Shown: positions 7,695 to 16,965 of the stretch, piece by piece | Position numbering within the stretch: the first letter of the stretch is position 1 | How the letters are laid out: every line of letters starts with the position of its first letter | From: Sphingobium subterraneum | GTDB lineage: Bacteria; Pseudomonadota; Alphaproteobacteria; Sphingomonadales; Sphingomonadaceae | Reading direction: 5' to 3' | DNA: 64,000 nucleotides | NCBI RefSeq assembly: GCF_014199435.1 | Contig: NZ_JACIJP010000003.1 | Location: forward strand, 1-64,000 | Position numbers and translations under genes: made by a program | Notes under the pieces: model-generated | What the model saw: only the letters and a program-made list of their open reading frames with translations | Told to the model about the DNA's origin: nothing | The model's database searches: none

Positions 7695-9143
7695 TCAGGC
7701 CGCCGATTTCAGCGCAGCCCCGGATCCGATTCCACGCAGTTGTCCTTCGCGCAGACGGAAGCGCCGCGTCATGTCGGCGAGCGCATCCGCCTCGGTGGCG
7801 AGCTGACGTGAAGCGGCATTGGACTGCTCGGCCATGGCCGCATTCTGCTGCGTCATGCGATCCATGTCGTTCACGGCCTCGCTGATATGCTGCAACGTGT
7901 CCGCCTGAAGCACCGCGCCTTCCGCCAGCCGCTGCATCGACTCGCCAACGTTCTTGATCTTGCCGACGATTGCTTCCAGCTTCTCACCGGTCTGTCCAAC
8001 AAGCGCCGCGCCCCGGTCAACCTGTGCCGTGCTGTTGGAAATGAGATGCTTGATTCCCATGGCCGCATCCGAAGAACGCTGGGCCAGCGCGCGCACTTCG
8101 CTCGCTACGACGGCAAAGCCCTGCCCGGCATCGCCGGCTCGCGCCGCCTCGACGCCCGCATTTAGCGCCAGCAAATTGGTCTGGAATGCGATCCCCTCGA
8201 TGACATCGACGATCTGGGCGATCTCGCCGGACGATTGCTGGATCATGTCCATCGCTTCGACTGCGGCCGTCACGACCGTGCCCCCCTCGGCAATCTCGCG
8301 CTGCATGTCGCCTACGGCTGTGTTGACGCTCGCCGCCTCGCGCGCGCCATCCTGCACCATCTGCGATACCTGGCCCATAGATGCAGCGGTTTCTTCCAGC
8401 GACGCCGACTGACGCTCGGTACGGCTGGCGAAGTCGTCGGACGCCGTGCGGATTTCGGTCGCGCCATTGTGGATATGCCCGGATCCCTGTGCCACCTTGC
8501 CGAGCACTGCGTTGAGCTTGTCCACGGTCGACTGAAAATCGTCTGCCAGCCGCGTGAATTCCACGGGCAGGTCCAGCCGTTCGATCGTGAGATCGCCGTC
8601 CGCGAGCCGCTCCAAAGCCTTGCCAAAGGTTTCGACCGTCTGGGCGCGAATGGCGCTTTCGGCTTCGAAATAGGCCGACATGGCAATTTCCATGTCCAGC
8701 AGCGCCGTGCGGGTCAGTGCCACCATACGCCGTCCCAGCCGCTTTACGCCGGGCAGATGCGCGAACCAGGACGTCGCGAACATATGCTCGATCAGATCCG
8801 CCAGCACGCGTGCGTAGCCACCAATATACCAGCGCGGTTCCAGCCCGATGCGCGAATGCACGAGGCCAATCTGCCGTGCACTTGCGGCATACTGCTCGGT
8901 TTGCGGCCCGGCGAAGAGATGCTGCCAGTGGCGGATCTGCGCCTTGCGCGCCCGCGCCATAGACTCAGAAGAAGAGAACATCTTGGAGAGCTGCGGCGTC
9001 TGCGCAATATGCCTGTAGAAACCCTCCAGTGCGCGATCCCCCGCCGTGTCGAGCGCGCGCCGTATCGCCGGGTAGTGCTTTTCATCACCGGCGATTCCGA
9101 AAAACGATAGGCTTTCGCTTAAATGCTGCCGATCCTGCGACAT
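7695..9143 (-). CDS. globin-coupled methyl-accepting chemotaxis protein (HemAT-like oxygen sensor)
   Basis: Soluble aerotaxis-type receptor, 482 aa, with no membrane segment. Residues 1-170 form a sensor globin. The stretch QIGLVHSRIGLEPRWYIGGY carries the likely haem-proximal His and the conserved RIGL-P-WY pattern of globin-coupled sensors. After a helical linker (HAMP-like, LADGDLTIERLDLPVEFTRL) comes the methyl-accepting signalling domain with the hairpin-tip motif IEGIAFQTNLLALNAGVEAARAGD. No CheR/CheB-binding pentapeptide is visible at the C-terminus, and no che genes lie nearby, so it must signal to an array encoded elsewhere. The upstream gap contains a near-consensus CtrA site. Confidence 0.93.
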   Translation of the reverse strand: MSQDRQHLSESLSFFGIAGDEKHYPAIRRALDTAGDRALEGFYRHIAQTPQLSKMFSSSESMARARKAQIRHWQHLFAGPQTEQYAASARQIGLVHSRIGLEPRWYIGGYARVLADLIEHMFATSWFAHLPGVKRLGRRMVALTRTALLDMEIAMSAYFEAESAIRAQTVETFGKALERLADGDLTIERLDLPVEFTRLADDFQSTVDKLNAVLGKVAQGSGHIHNGATEIRTASDDFASRTERQSASLEETAASMGQVSQMVQDGAREAASVNTAVGDMQREIAEGGTVVTAAVEAMDMIQQSSGEIAQIVDVIEGIAFQTNLLALNAGVEAARAGDAGQGFAVVASEVRALAQRSSDAAMGIKHLISNSTAQVDRGAALVGQTGEKLEAIVGKIKNVGESMQRLAEGAVLQADTLQHISEAVNDMDRMTQQNAAMAEQSNAASRQLATEADALADMTRRFRLREGQLRGIGSGAALKSAA

Positions 9144-9189
9144 GATTACCCTCTCCCGCGTTGTGTCTCATTATAGTAAAGACGGGAGG

Positions 9190-9204
9190 TTAACCGACAA
9201 ATAA
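9190..9204. promoter_or_regulatory. near-consensus CtrA site upstream of the chemoreceptor
   Basis: TTAA-N7-ATAA, matching seven of the eight fixed bases of TTAA-N7-TTAA, about 47 nt upstream of the chemoreceptor start. CtrA control of motility and chemotaxis genes is common in alphaproteobacteria. The assignment here is inference. Confidence 0.4.
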
Positions 9205-9248
9205 TTGAAATTTAAGGATTGTTTCAGCACGCATACACTGTCGCACAG

Positions 9249-9281
9249 AAAAAGGGCCGACGTCATCATGACGCCGGCCCC
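9249..9281 (-). terminator. intrinsic terminator of ctrA
   Basis: On the minus strand, GGGCCGGCGTCA pairs with TGACGTCGGCCC around a 3-nt loop (one G-T pair), immediately followed by TTTTT. It lies 28 nt after the ctrA stop codon. This is a strong rho-independent terminator. Confidence 0.88.
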
Positions 9282-9308
9282 TGTTCTTTTGCCGTATATA
9301 AGCGTGTG

Positions 9309-10016
9309 TTACGCCACTTGTGCGGCGAAGTCCCCTTCCGCTTCCGGATCGCGCAGCACATAGCCACGGCCCCACACGGTTTCGATATAGTTGTCCCCGC
9401 CACATGCCAGCGCCAGCTTCTTGCGCAGCTTGCAGATGAACACGTCGATGATCTTGAGTTCCGGCTCGTCCATCCCGCCATACAGGTGGTTGAGGAACAT
9501 CTCCTTGGTCAGCGTCGTCCCCTTGCGCAGCGACAACAGCTCCAGCATCGCATATTCTTTGCCGGTCAGGTGCACGCGGTTGCCGTCGACTTCCACGGTC
9601 TTGGCGTCGAGGTTCACGGCAAGCTTCCCCGTGCGAATAACCGACTGCGAATGACCCTTCGAACGGCGCACAACCGCGTGGATGCGGGCCACCAGTTCCT
9701 CGCGATGAAACGGCTTGGTCACATAATCGTCCGCGCCGAAGCCAAAGCTGCGTACCTTGCTGTCCATTTCCGAAATGCCGGACAGGATCAGCACCGGCGT
9801 CTGCACCTTGGCATTGCGCAGCTTCTTGAGCACGTCATAACCATGCATATCGGGCAGGTTAAGATCCAGGCAGATGATGTCGTAATCATACAGCTTGCCC
9901 AGATCGAGGCCTTCCTCGCCCAGGTCCGTCGTGTAGACGTTAAAGCCCTCGGTCGTCAGCATCAGCTCGATGGCTTTCGCCGTTGTCGGTTCGTCTTCGA
10001 TCAGCAGCACGCGCAT
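9309..10016 (-). CDS. ctrA: cell-cycle response regulator CtrA
   Basis: Master transcriptional regulator of the alphaproteobacterial cell cycle, motility and surface genes; 235 aa. The receiver domain (1-120) has the acidic pocket at E7-D8, the phospho-acceptor D51 in [15 protein letters not shown] at LILSG and Lys in DDYVTKPF. The OmpR-type winged helix (125-230) contains [14 protein letters not shown], the recognition segment [16 protein letters not shown] and [10 protein letters not shown], nearly invariant in CtrA orthologues. A perfect TTAA-N7-TTAA site lies 120 nt upstream, consistent with autoregulation. The gene is monocistronic with its own terminator. Confidence 0.97.
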   Translation of the reverse strand: MRVLLIEDEPTTAKAIELMLTTEGFNVYTTDLGEEGLDLGKLYDYDIICLDLNLPDMHGYDVLKKLRNAKVQTPVLILSGISEMDSKVRSFGFGADDYVTKPFHREELVARIHAVVRRSKGHSQSVIRTGKLAVNLDAKTVEVDGNRVHLTGKEYAMLELLSLRKGTTLTKEMFLNHLYGGMDEPELKIIDVFICKLRKKLALACGGDNYIETVWGRGYVLRDPEAEGDFAAQVA

Positions 10017-10134
10017 ATGCAGCCCCTTGTTCGCTATTGCCCATTATAGGCTTGACAAATGTGTCCGTTGCATTCCGACCCTAGAACGGCAACTGGAAAT
10101 CTTTATTAACTAAAAACACAGTGAACGCAAAAGG

Positions 10135-10149
10135 TTAATTTCCCCTTAA
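10135..10149. promoter_or_regulatory. consensus CtrA-binding site in the ctrA promoter region
   Basis: Perfect TTAA-TTTCCCC-TTAA (7-nt spacer) in the 290-nt gap between ctrA and the acyltransferase gene. It matches the CtrA consensus exactly and sits where autoregulation would be expected. Apart from this site and AT-rich stretches near 10101-10120, nothing else was recognised in the gap 10017-10307. Confidence 0.8.
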
Positions 10150-10307
10150 CCGGCCTGAGTCCACGAGTCGCGCTGTTTCGAATCTGTTTTCAACAGCTTA
10201 ACGGATGCAAAAATTTTCTCGTGCGACTCGAAAATTGGCGGAAAACCGTCCCGTTTCGGCGTTAAGAAAAATAAACCATAAGGCCGGTGGGTTCCACCGT
10301 CTTGCGA

Positions 10308-11303
10308 TCACTGGCCGAGGAACAGCCTGCGGCTCGTCGCATTTTTGGAAAAAAGGCGGTCCAAAACGATCGGAAACGCCAAGGCTGCCAACAATAACAA
10401 CGGCTTGGAGGCATAAGGGGCGGCATAATGGATCACCGCGACGTGCACATACATGATGACAAGGGACATCCGGCCCAGCGCGCAAAGGGGGTTCCAGTCC
10501 GCCAGGCGCGCTATCCCGCCCAGCGCCAGAGACAATGCCACCGCACCGGCCAGTGACAGCGCTGGCACACCGTAATCGCCGACCTTCATGTTGAGCGGCA
10601 CCGGCCCCCATGTCGCGCCTGCCACGATCACAGCCACCGACGCCATGGCCGCCACCGCGATCAACCGGCGATCGGGTTCCACGGTCCGCCACAGCGCGCC
10701 GACCCACAGCAATCCGACCGCCACCGGCATACTGAGGAGACCAAGGGGCGAAAAATCACTGGCCAGGCCCAGCGCCCAGCCGATCACGAACGCTGTCAAC
10801 CCGACGGCGCACCACCGCCAGTCGCGCGGGTCAGGCCAATATCCCGCAATGAAATTCTGTATGATCCGTGCGAAGAACAAGCAGGGCGCGAACCAGAAGA
10901 TCGTGAACGGCCCGCGCAGCTCCGACCCGCCAACAGTCAGCCGCCACAGCGCATCCGCAGCGTCGCGGAAGATGGGATGATTTCCACGCAGGCTCTCGAA
11001 CCCCCAATCGAAGAGCGCGAGGCTCAACAAAAACGCGGCGTAGGGGATGGCCATGCCCTGCGCCAGCCGGGGCAAAAATTGCGCCATCGGTCGCGGGCGG
11101 AACATATATCCCGACAGCAGGAAGAACAAAGGCATGTGAAAGGAGTATATAAAATCGCGAACCGGCCCGCGCGTCCACACATGGGCGATAACCACCGTGA
11201 TGATGCCAATGCCCTTGGCCGCGTCAACCCAGTCGAGCCGCTTCGCGACGACCGCCGCCTGCGCTTCCGCGCCGCTCCCCACAACTGTGCTTTCCCCCGC
11301 CAT
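10308..11303 (-). CDS. membrane acyltransferase, acyltransferase-3 family
   Basis: Inner-membrane protein of 331 aa that would O-acylate a surface polysaccharide or lipid glycan; the acceptor is unknown. The family signature is seen as DWVDAAKGIGIITVVIAHV at residues 23-41 (conserved D..KG.gI..V..gH pattern) and FHMPLFFLLSGYMFRP at 55-70. About ten hydrophobic segments follow, ending with a basic tail. There is no fused SGNH domain. It stands alone, divergent from the pseudouridine synthase gene. The chosen ATG follows the natural N-terminus; a shorter start is not supported because the catalytic His lies near residue 41. Confidence 0.85.
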   Translation of the reverse strand: MAGESTVVGSGAEAQAAVVAKRLDWVDAAKGIGIITVVIAHVWTRGPVRDFIYSFHMPLFFLLSGYMFRPRPMAQFLPRLAQGMAIPYAAFLLSLALFDWGFESLRGNHPIFRDAADALWRLTVGGSELRGPFTIFWFAPCLFFARIIQNFIAGYWPDPRDWRWCAVGLTAFVIGWALGLASDFSPLGLLSMPVAVGLLWVGALWRTVEPDRRLIAVAAMASVAVIVAGATWGPVPLNMKVGDYGVPALSLAGAVALSLALGGIARLADWNPLCALGRMSLVIMYVHVAVIHYAAPYASKPLLLLAALAFPIVLDRLFSKNATSRRLFLGQ

Positions 11304-11408
11304 GCGACATGCCTATAGCATGGCGTCGGTTCGTCAATGATTGTACGCGGCCCGCCGAAAATTGCTCCCCCCGCGTAGAAGAAGGTAGAAACGTTGCCCG
11401 TCTCCCAT

Positions 11409-12146
11409 ATGTCACCATTGGCCGATCGCATCCTGTTCATGGACGGCGAAGCGATCGTCATCGACAAGCCCGCGGGGCTGCCGGTCGATCCGCCACGTGA
11501 CGGATCGCTATCGCTGGAAAATCACCTCGCCTCTCTGACCTTCGGCTTTCACCGCTGGCCGCTCGCCGTGCACCGGCTGGACCGCGACACCAGCGGCTGC
11601 CTGCTGCTCGCGCGCAACCCCAAGGCGCACAAACGCTTCACCCAGACGTTCGAAAGCCAGAAGATCGGCAAAACCTACGTTGCGGTACTCGACGGCATTG
11701 TCGAGGCGGAGAGCGGGACCATCGAGCTGCCGCTGCGCAAGGTCAGCAGCGCGGAGGAAGGCTGGCGTATCGTGGGAGATCTCGGCGCGAAGCGCCCAGG
11801 TACCAAGCATGCGACGACCGAGTGGAATGTCGTCACCCGGAAAGACGGGCGCACGCTCGTTGCCTTTCACCCCGCCACCGGCCGAACCCACCAGATCCGC
11901 GTCCACGCGCTCGAAGGGCTGGGCCTGCCGATCGTAGGCGATCCGGTCTATGGTACGGCATCGCCCGGCCACATGCCGATGCTGCTTCACGCCCTTCGTC
12001 TTGAAGTCCCGCGCGCCAACGGCAAGGCGCCCATCATAGCGACCGCGCCCCTGCCCGACCGCTTCATCACCGCCGGGTTCGCGGCAGAGCTGATGGAAGA
12101 GAGAACTGCAGCGCCCTCCCCCGCACCCCACGATGTCGCACTTTGA
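11409..12146 (+). CDS. RluA-family RNA pseudouridine synthase
   Basis: Converts uridine to pseudouridine in rRNA or tRNA; the exact site cannot be assigned. 245 aa from the ATG at 11409. A TTG at 11394 preceded by AAGG is an alternative giving 250 aa. The catalytic Asp lies in VHRLDRDTSGCLLLARNP. The early ILFMDGEAIVIDKPAGLPVDP and the late TGRTHQIRVHALEGLGLPIVGDPVYG are classic RluA motifs. No S4 domain is present, as in RluA and unlike RluC/RluD. It overlaps arfB by 14 nt, so the two are translationally coupled, suggesting a shared link to ribosome function. Confidence 0.92.
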   Translation: MSPLADRILFMDGEAIVIDKPAGLPVDPPRDGSLSLENHLASLTFGFHRWPLAVHRLDRDTSGCLLLARNPKAHKRFTQTFESQKIGKTYVAVLDGIVEAESGTIELPLRKVSSAEEGWRIVGDLGAKRPGTKHATTEWNVVTRKDGRTLVAFHPATGRTHQIRVHALEGLGLPIVGDPVYGTASPGHMPMLLHALRLEVPRANGKAPIIATAPLPDRFITAGFAAELMEERTAAPSPAPHDVAL

Positions 12147-12552
12147 TCCGGACAGCTATGTCGTCCCGGCCGATGCGCTGGAGGAACGCTTTATCACCGC
12201 GGGCGGCCCGGGGGGACAGAACGTCAACAAGGTCGCGACCGCCGTACAGCTGCGTGTCGATGTCTATCGCCTCGGCCTGACGCCGTACGTTTTTGCCCGC
12301 CTCAAGACCCTTGCCGGGTCGCGCTTCAGTTCGACCGGTACGCTCGTCATCCAGGCGCAGCGTTTCCGCACACAGGAAGCCAACCGGGAAGACGCCCGCG
12401 CGCGCCTGGTCGACCTCATCGCCAAAGCCCATGAGCGCGCACCCCGCCGTATCGCCACCAAGCCCAGCCGCGCCGCCAAGGCACGCCGCGTCGACGCCAA
12501 GAAGGCGCGCGCCTCGGTGAAGCAAGGCCGAGGGCGTGTGGACCACGACTGA
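12133..12552 (+). CDS. arfB: ribosome-rescue peptidyl-tRNA hydrolase ArfB
   Basis: Codon-independent release factor homologue that frees stalled ribosomes lacking a stop codon; 139 aa, the usual size. The catalytic GGQ lies in ITAGGPGGQNVNKVATAVQLR, followed by the RF-1 domain fold. The C-terminal tail is rich in Lys and Arg (KPSRAAKARRVDAKK, then KQGRGRV) and would thread into the empty mRNA channel, as in YaeJ/ArfB. It overlaps the pseudouridine synthase gene. The C-terminal basic tail and the absence of recognition domains distinguish it from PrfA and PrfB. Confidence 0.93.
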   Translation: MSHFDPDSYVVPADALEERFITAGGPGGQNVNKVATAVQLRVDVYRLGLTPYVFARLKTLAGSRFSSTGTLVIQAQRFRTQEANREDARARLVDLIAKAHERAPRRIATKPSRAAKARRVDAKKARASVKQGRGRVDHD

Positions 12553-12742
12553 CCACGTCGCGTGCCGCGTTAACCATAAGCTGGCCGGAGAGCCTACGCG
12601 TTGCCCGGCATCTGGCCCGTTTCGAGACAGCAAAAAGCCAAGGATTTCTTGGAAACCCGCCTGAACCTATGGTATTTTCGGGGTTCTGGATCTTTGCGGC
12701 CAACGCGCCGTTTTCGTGCGATCGAAACAGGGAGTATTAACC

Positions 12743-13807
12743 ATGCGTCGCCTTTTACTGTCGGGCCTTGCCCTGGGTCTGGTGAGCGGTTTTGCCCCCG
12801 CCGCGATCGCGAACGACTCAGGTCGTACGCCCACCGGCATGCCTTCTTCGACGACATGGCATCAAGGCGGCTATGGCATGCAACGCGGGCACGGCGGCGT
12901 TCGCGGCATGCCAGCGCGCCGCGCGTTCGTCGGCTATGTCCTGCCGCGCGTCTGGATGCAGCGCGTCTATTATATTCCCAATTACAGCGTCTACGGACTG
13001 CCAGCGCCGACCTATGGCTATGGCTGGTCGCGCTATTATGACGATGCGGTCCTCACCGACCGATACGGCCGCGTTTATGACAGCCGCTCCGGCATCGCGT
13101 GGGACCGTGGCTATGACGGATATCGGGACGATCGTCGGCGCGGCAATGCTGTGGCGGGCGGCGTGATCGGGGGCGTCGTGGGTGGCGTCATCGGCAACCG
13201 CATCGCAGGAAGCGGCAACCGCGTCGTCGGCACCGTGCTCAGCGCAGGTGCGGGCGCGCTCGCCGGAACCGCGATCGCCAACGCCGCGTCCGACCGGCGC
13301 GATCCCCCGCCCCCTCCCGGACCGCGCGGACCCGGCCCGGTCCCCTATGACATGAGCGTCACGTCCGATGACCATGTCACCTACAATGGTGGGACATCCG
13401 GCCGCTGGGTCGGCACATGGTATGGCGACGACGGCCGCGTCTATTCCGGCGAATATCGCGGACGCTACGATGGAACCGTGTCGGGCGAAGATCACGGCAA
13501 GAAGCACAAGAAGCGCAAACGCCACCATCATGATGAAGAGATCAGCGGCGGCCCGCACTGGTCCGATCTGCCGCCCCCGCCCGAACCGATGCCCGCCGAT
13601 GGCCCGCATGAGGGCTATTACGCCAATGGCTATTATTATCCCGGCACGACGGTCACGACCACAGTGATCGAACCGAACTGCACCAAGACGACCAAGGTCA
13701 CCTATGTGACGGAAACGGTTTCACGCCCCGCCCGGCGGGTGGTGCATCGCCCGTCCAAGCTCGTGCGCATCAAATCCGCACCGACCAAGCTGGTGCCGGT
13801 CAAGTAA
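12743..13807 (+). CDS. exported glycine-zipper protein (envelope, function unknown)
   Basis: 354 aa from the ATG at 12743, preceded by GGGAG at the right spacing. A signal peptide (MRRLLLSGLALGLVSGFAPAA) is followed by a Tyr- and Arg-rich region with RcnB-like character (YYIPNYSVYGLPAP.YGYGWSRYYDDAVL). At about residues 130-175 a glycine-zipper segment (GNAVAGGVIGGVVGGVIG, then AGAGALAGTAIAN) resembles the 2TM motif of Rickettsia 17-kDa antigens. The C-terminal half is Pro- and His-rich with a KKHKKRKRHHH cluster and a Thr-rich stretch. It probably inserts in or faces the outer membrane. A half CtrA motif TTAACCAT occurs about 170 nt upstream. The gene is convergent with mutL across a structured repeat. 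Confidence 0.75.
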   Translation: MRRLLLSGLALGLVSGFAPAAIANDSGRTPTGMPSSTTWHQGGYGMQRGHGGVRGMPARRAFVGYVLPRVWMQRVYYIPNYSVYGLPAPTYGYGWSRYYDDAVLTDRYGRVYDSRSGIAWDRGYDGYRDDRRRGNAVAGGVIGGVVGGVIGNRIAGSGNRVVGTVLSAGAGALAGTAIANAASDRRDPPPPPGPRGPGPVPYDMSVTSDDHVTYNGGTSGRWVGTWYGDDGRVYSGEYRGRYDGTVSGEDHGKKHKKRKRHHHDEEISGGPHWSDLPPPPEPMPADGPHEGYYANGYYYPGTTVTTTVIEPNCTKTTKVTYVTETVSRPARRVVHRPSKLVRIKSAPTKLVPVK

Positions 13808-13814
13808 GGAACCA

Positions 13815-13955
13815 AGGAGTGTGGAGGATGGCTCCAGGTTGAGCCGAGAACGTGGATTTGGGAGTACCGGAGCGCATCGACCTCAAAGGTCGTGAGCACC
13901 AGAACGGAGGAAATCTGCGTTCGTAGGTCCGCATGGGACGATCCTCCGCACTCCT
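13815..13955. repeat. structured ~140-nt repeat, copy A, between convergent genes
   Basis: Outer arms 13815-13829 and 13941-13955 (AGGAGTGTGGAGGAT / ATCCTCCGCACTCCT) pair fully if one G-U is allowed. Next, GAACG..GATTT (13848-13859) pairs with AAATC..CGTTC (13911-13922). The centre reads CCGG-AGCGCAT-CGACCT-caa-AGGTCG-TGAGCA-CCAG (13867-13902). Copy B at 44983-45125 has the same CCGG-AGCGCA and TGAGCACC internal-loop bases, with different but still complementary helices. The right end overlaps the TAG stop of mutL. It is likely a transcript-end structure or RNA element; the outer arms are not shared, arguing against a simple transposon. Confidence 0.75.
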
Positions 13956-15750
13956 ATCCCCGCCCGAACAGTTTTTCGATATCCCCATGCGCCAGCTTGA
14001 TCCACGTTGGGCGGCCATGGTTGCACTGGCCGCTGTGTGGGGTGACCTCCATCTCGCGCAGCAGGGCATTCATCTCAGCGACGGAGAGCATCCGCCCCGC
14101 CCGAACCGACCCGTGGCACGCCATCGTCGCGGCGACATGGTCGATCCGCTCCTGTAGCCCCAGCGCCGCCCCGTGCGCGGCGAAATCATCGGCGAGATCG
14201 CGCACCAGTCCCTGCACGTCGCCCGCGCCCAGCATTGCCGGGGTTGCCCGCACCAGCATCGCCGACGGCCCGAAGCGCTCCAGTTCCAGGCCGAACGCCG
14301 CAAGCTCCCCGGCGTGCTCTTCCAGCCGGTCGCAGGCCGGTTCCTCCAGCTCCACCACTTCGGGCAGTAGCAGCGCCTGCGATGGCACGGTCGCCCCACC
14401 GATCGCGCGGCGCAATCGCTCTAGCACCAGCCGCTCATGCGCGGCATGCTGATCGACCAGCACCAGTCCGTCCTCGGCCTCCGCCACGATATAGGTCTTG
14501 GCCACCTGCCCGCGCGCCACGCCCAGCGGAAAGCTACGCGCCTCGGGCGGCGTGACTTCCGCCATTTCCGCGCGCGCCATGGGCGGCGGCGTGGTGAAGT
14601 GGGTGCGGCGGTCTGCAAATCCGGCAAAACTCTGTGCCGCCTCGGCCAAGGCAGCCTGCGGAAACGCTGAGCGCTCGAAGATCGGCATCGCCCCGATCGG
14701 CGTCGGCGAGACTGGCTCGGCCTGCCACGCCGCCATGGCGCTGCCATCCGGCCGCTGCACCGATCGAAATCCCGCCTCGTCGAGCGCTCGGCGCAAGCCG
14801 CTCACCAGCATGCCGCGCACCAGCGCCGGATCGCGAAAACGCACTTCGGTCTTCGCCGGGTGGACGTTTACGTCGACCATCTCCGGCGGCACGTCGAGGA
14901 ACAGCGCCAGCACGGGATGCCGGTCCCGCGCCAGCAGATCGGCATAGGCCGCGCGCACCGATCCGACCAGCAACCGGTCCCGCACCGGCCGCCCATTGAC
15001 GAACAGATACTGATGATCTGCCACCCCACGATGGTAGGTGGGCAGGCCCGCAATACCCGCAAGCCTGATCCCTTCCCGCTCCAGCGAGACGATCACATGG
15101 TTGTCGCCCAGCGCACGGTCAGTAAGGGACGCAACGCGACTCTCCCGCCCCTCGCCGCCCTGTACGGACAAAGCACGGCGCCCGTCATGCTCCAGCACGA
15201 ACGCCACATCGGGTTGCGCCATCGCCAGCCGCCGTACGACATCCAGGCAGGCCGCATATTCCGACCGGGGCGAGCGCAGAAACTTGCGTCGCGCTGGCAC
15301 CCGCGCAAACAGGCTTTCGACCCGCACCGTCGTTCCGGGAGGCAAAGCCGCCGGGCCGTCAGATACCACCGCACCATTGTCGACCACCCGCTGCCAGCCA
15401 TCCGCGCCCCGTACCCGGCTCTCGATCGACAGCTGCGCCACGCTGGCGATCGACGGCAACGCCTCGCCGCGAAATCCAAGCGTCTGAACCTGCTCGATAT
15501 TCTCGTCCGGCAGCTTCGATGTCGCATGCCGTTCCAACGCCAGCGCAATATCCGACGGAGCCATACCGCATCCATCGTCACTCACCTCGATCCGGTCGAG
15601 CCCCCCGTTCGACAGCCGAACCGTGATGCGCGCGGCACCCGCGTCGATGGCATTTTCCACCAGTTCCTTGAGCGCGCTGGCAGGGCGTTCGACCACCTCA
15701 CCCGCCGCGATGCGATTGACCAGATGTTCGGGAAGGCGGCGTATTGACAT
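13954..15750 (-). CDS. mutL: DNA mismatch repair protein MutL
   Basis: GHKL ATPase that couples MutS mismatch recognition to downstream repair; 598 aa from the ATG at 15750, giving MSIRRLPEHLVNRIAAGEVVERPAS, the invariant family start. The ATPase motifs ELVENAIDAGA, SDDGCGM, RHATSKL and TLGFRGEALPSIA are intact. The C-terminal dimerisation domain contains LVLVDQHAAHERLVLERL and ends with ACHGSVRAGR.., then CNHGRPTWIKL. QHAAHERL and the CPHGRPT-like motif resemble those of endonuclease-type MutL proteins, although the DQHA(X)2E(X)4E motif is only partly matched (QHAAHERLVLE). Its stop codon abuts the structured repeat. Divergent from mreB. Confidence 0.95.
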   Translation of the reverse strand: MSIRRLPEHLVNRIAAGEVVERPASALKELVENAIDAGAARITVRLSNGGLDRIEVSDDGCGMAPSDIALALERHATSKLPDENIEQVQTLGFRGEALPSIASVAQLSIESRVRGADGWQRVVDNGAVVSDGPAALPPGTTVRVESLFARVPARRKFLRSPRSEYAACLDVVRRLAMAQPDVAFVLEHDGRRALSVQGGEGRESRVASLTDRALGDNHVIVSLEREGIRLAGIAGLPTYHRGVADHQYLFVNGRPVRDRLLVGSVRAAYADLLARDRHPVLALFLDVPPEMVDVNVHPAKTEVRFRDPALVRGMLVSGLRRALDEAGFRSVQRPDGSAMAAWQAEPVSPTPIGAMPIFERSAFPQAALAEAAQSFAGFADRRTHFTTPPPMARAEMAEVTPPEARSFPLGVARGQVAKTYIVAEAEDGLVLVDQHAAHERLVLERLRRAIGGATVPSQALLLPEVVELEEPACDRLEEHAGELAAFGLELERFGPSAMLVRATPAMLGAGDVQGLVRDLADDFAAHGAALGLQERIDHVAATMACHGSVRAGRMLSVAEMNALLREMEVTPHSGQCNHGRPTWIKLAHGDIEKLFGRG

Positions 15751-15893
15751 ATCGACCGCACTAGCCCAAGCGAACGCATTCCGCGACCCGCCACCGGACA
15801 TTTTTTTGCCCAGTACTGCCGTGGCGAGCAACCGGAATGGGGAATTTTCCGCGCCGCTCCCGCTCCGGGCTGGGCGCTATCGAAACAGGATAA

Positions 15894-16943
<1,050 letters not shown>

Positions 16944-16965
16944 CCGGCTGGGGAGACGGCTGGAC

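Noticed and set aside
13815..13955. ordinary MITE with conserved terminal inverted repeats
   Set aside because: The outer arms of the two copies share no sequence. Only internal-loop bases are conserved, which is unlike transposon ends.
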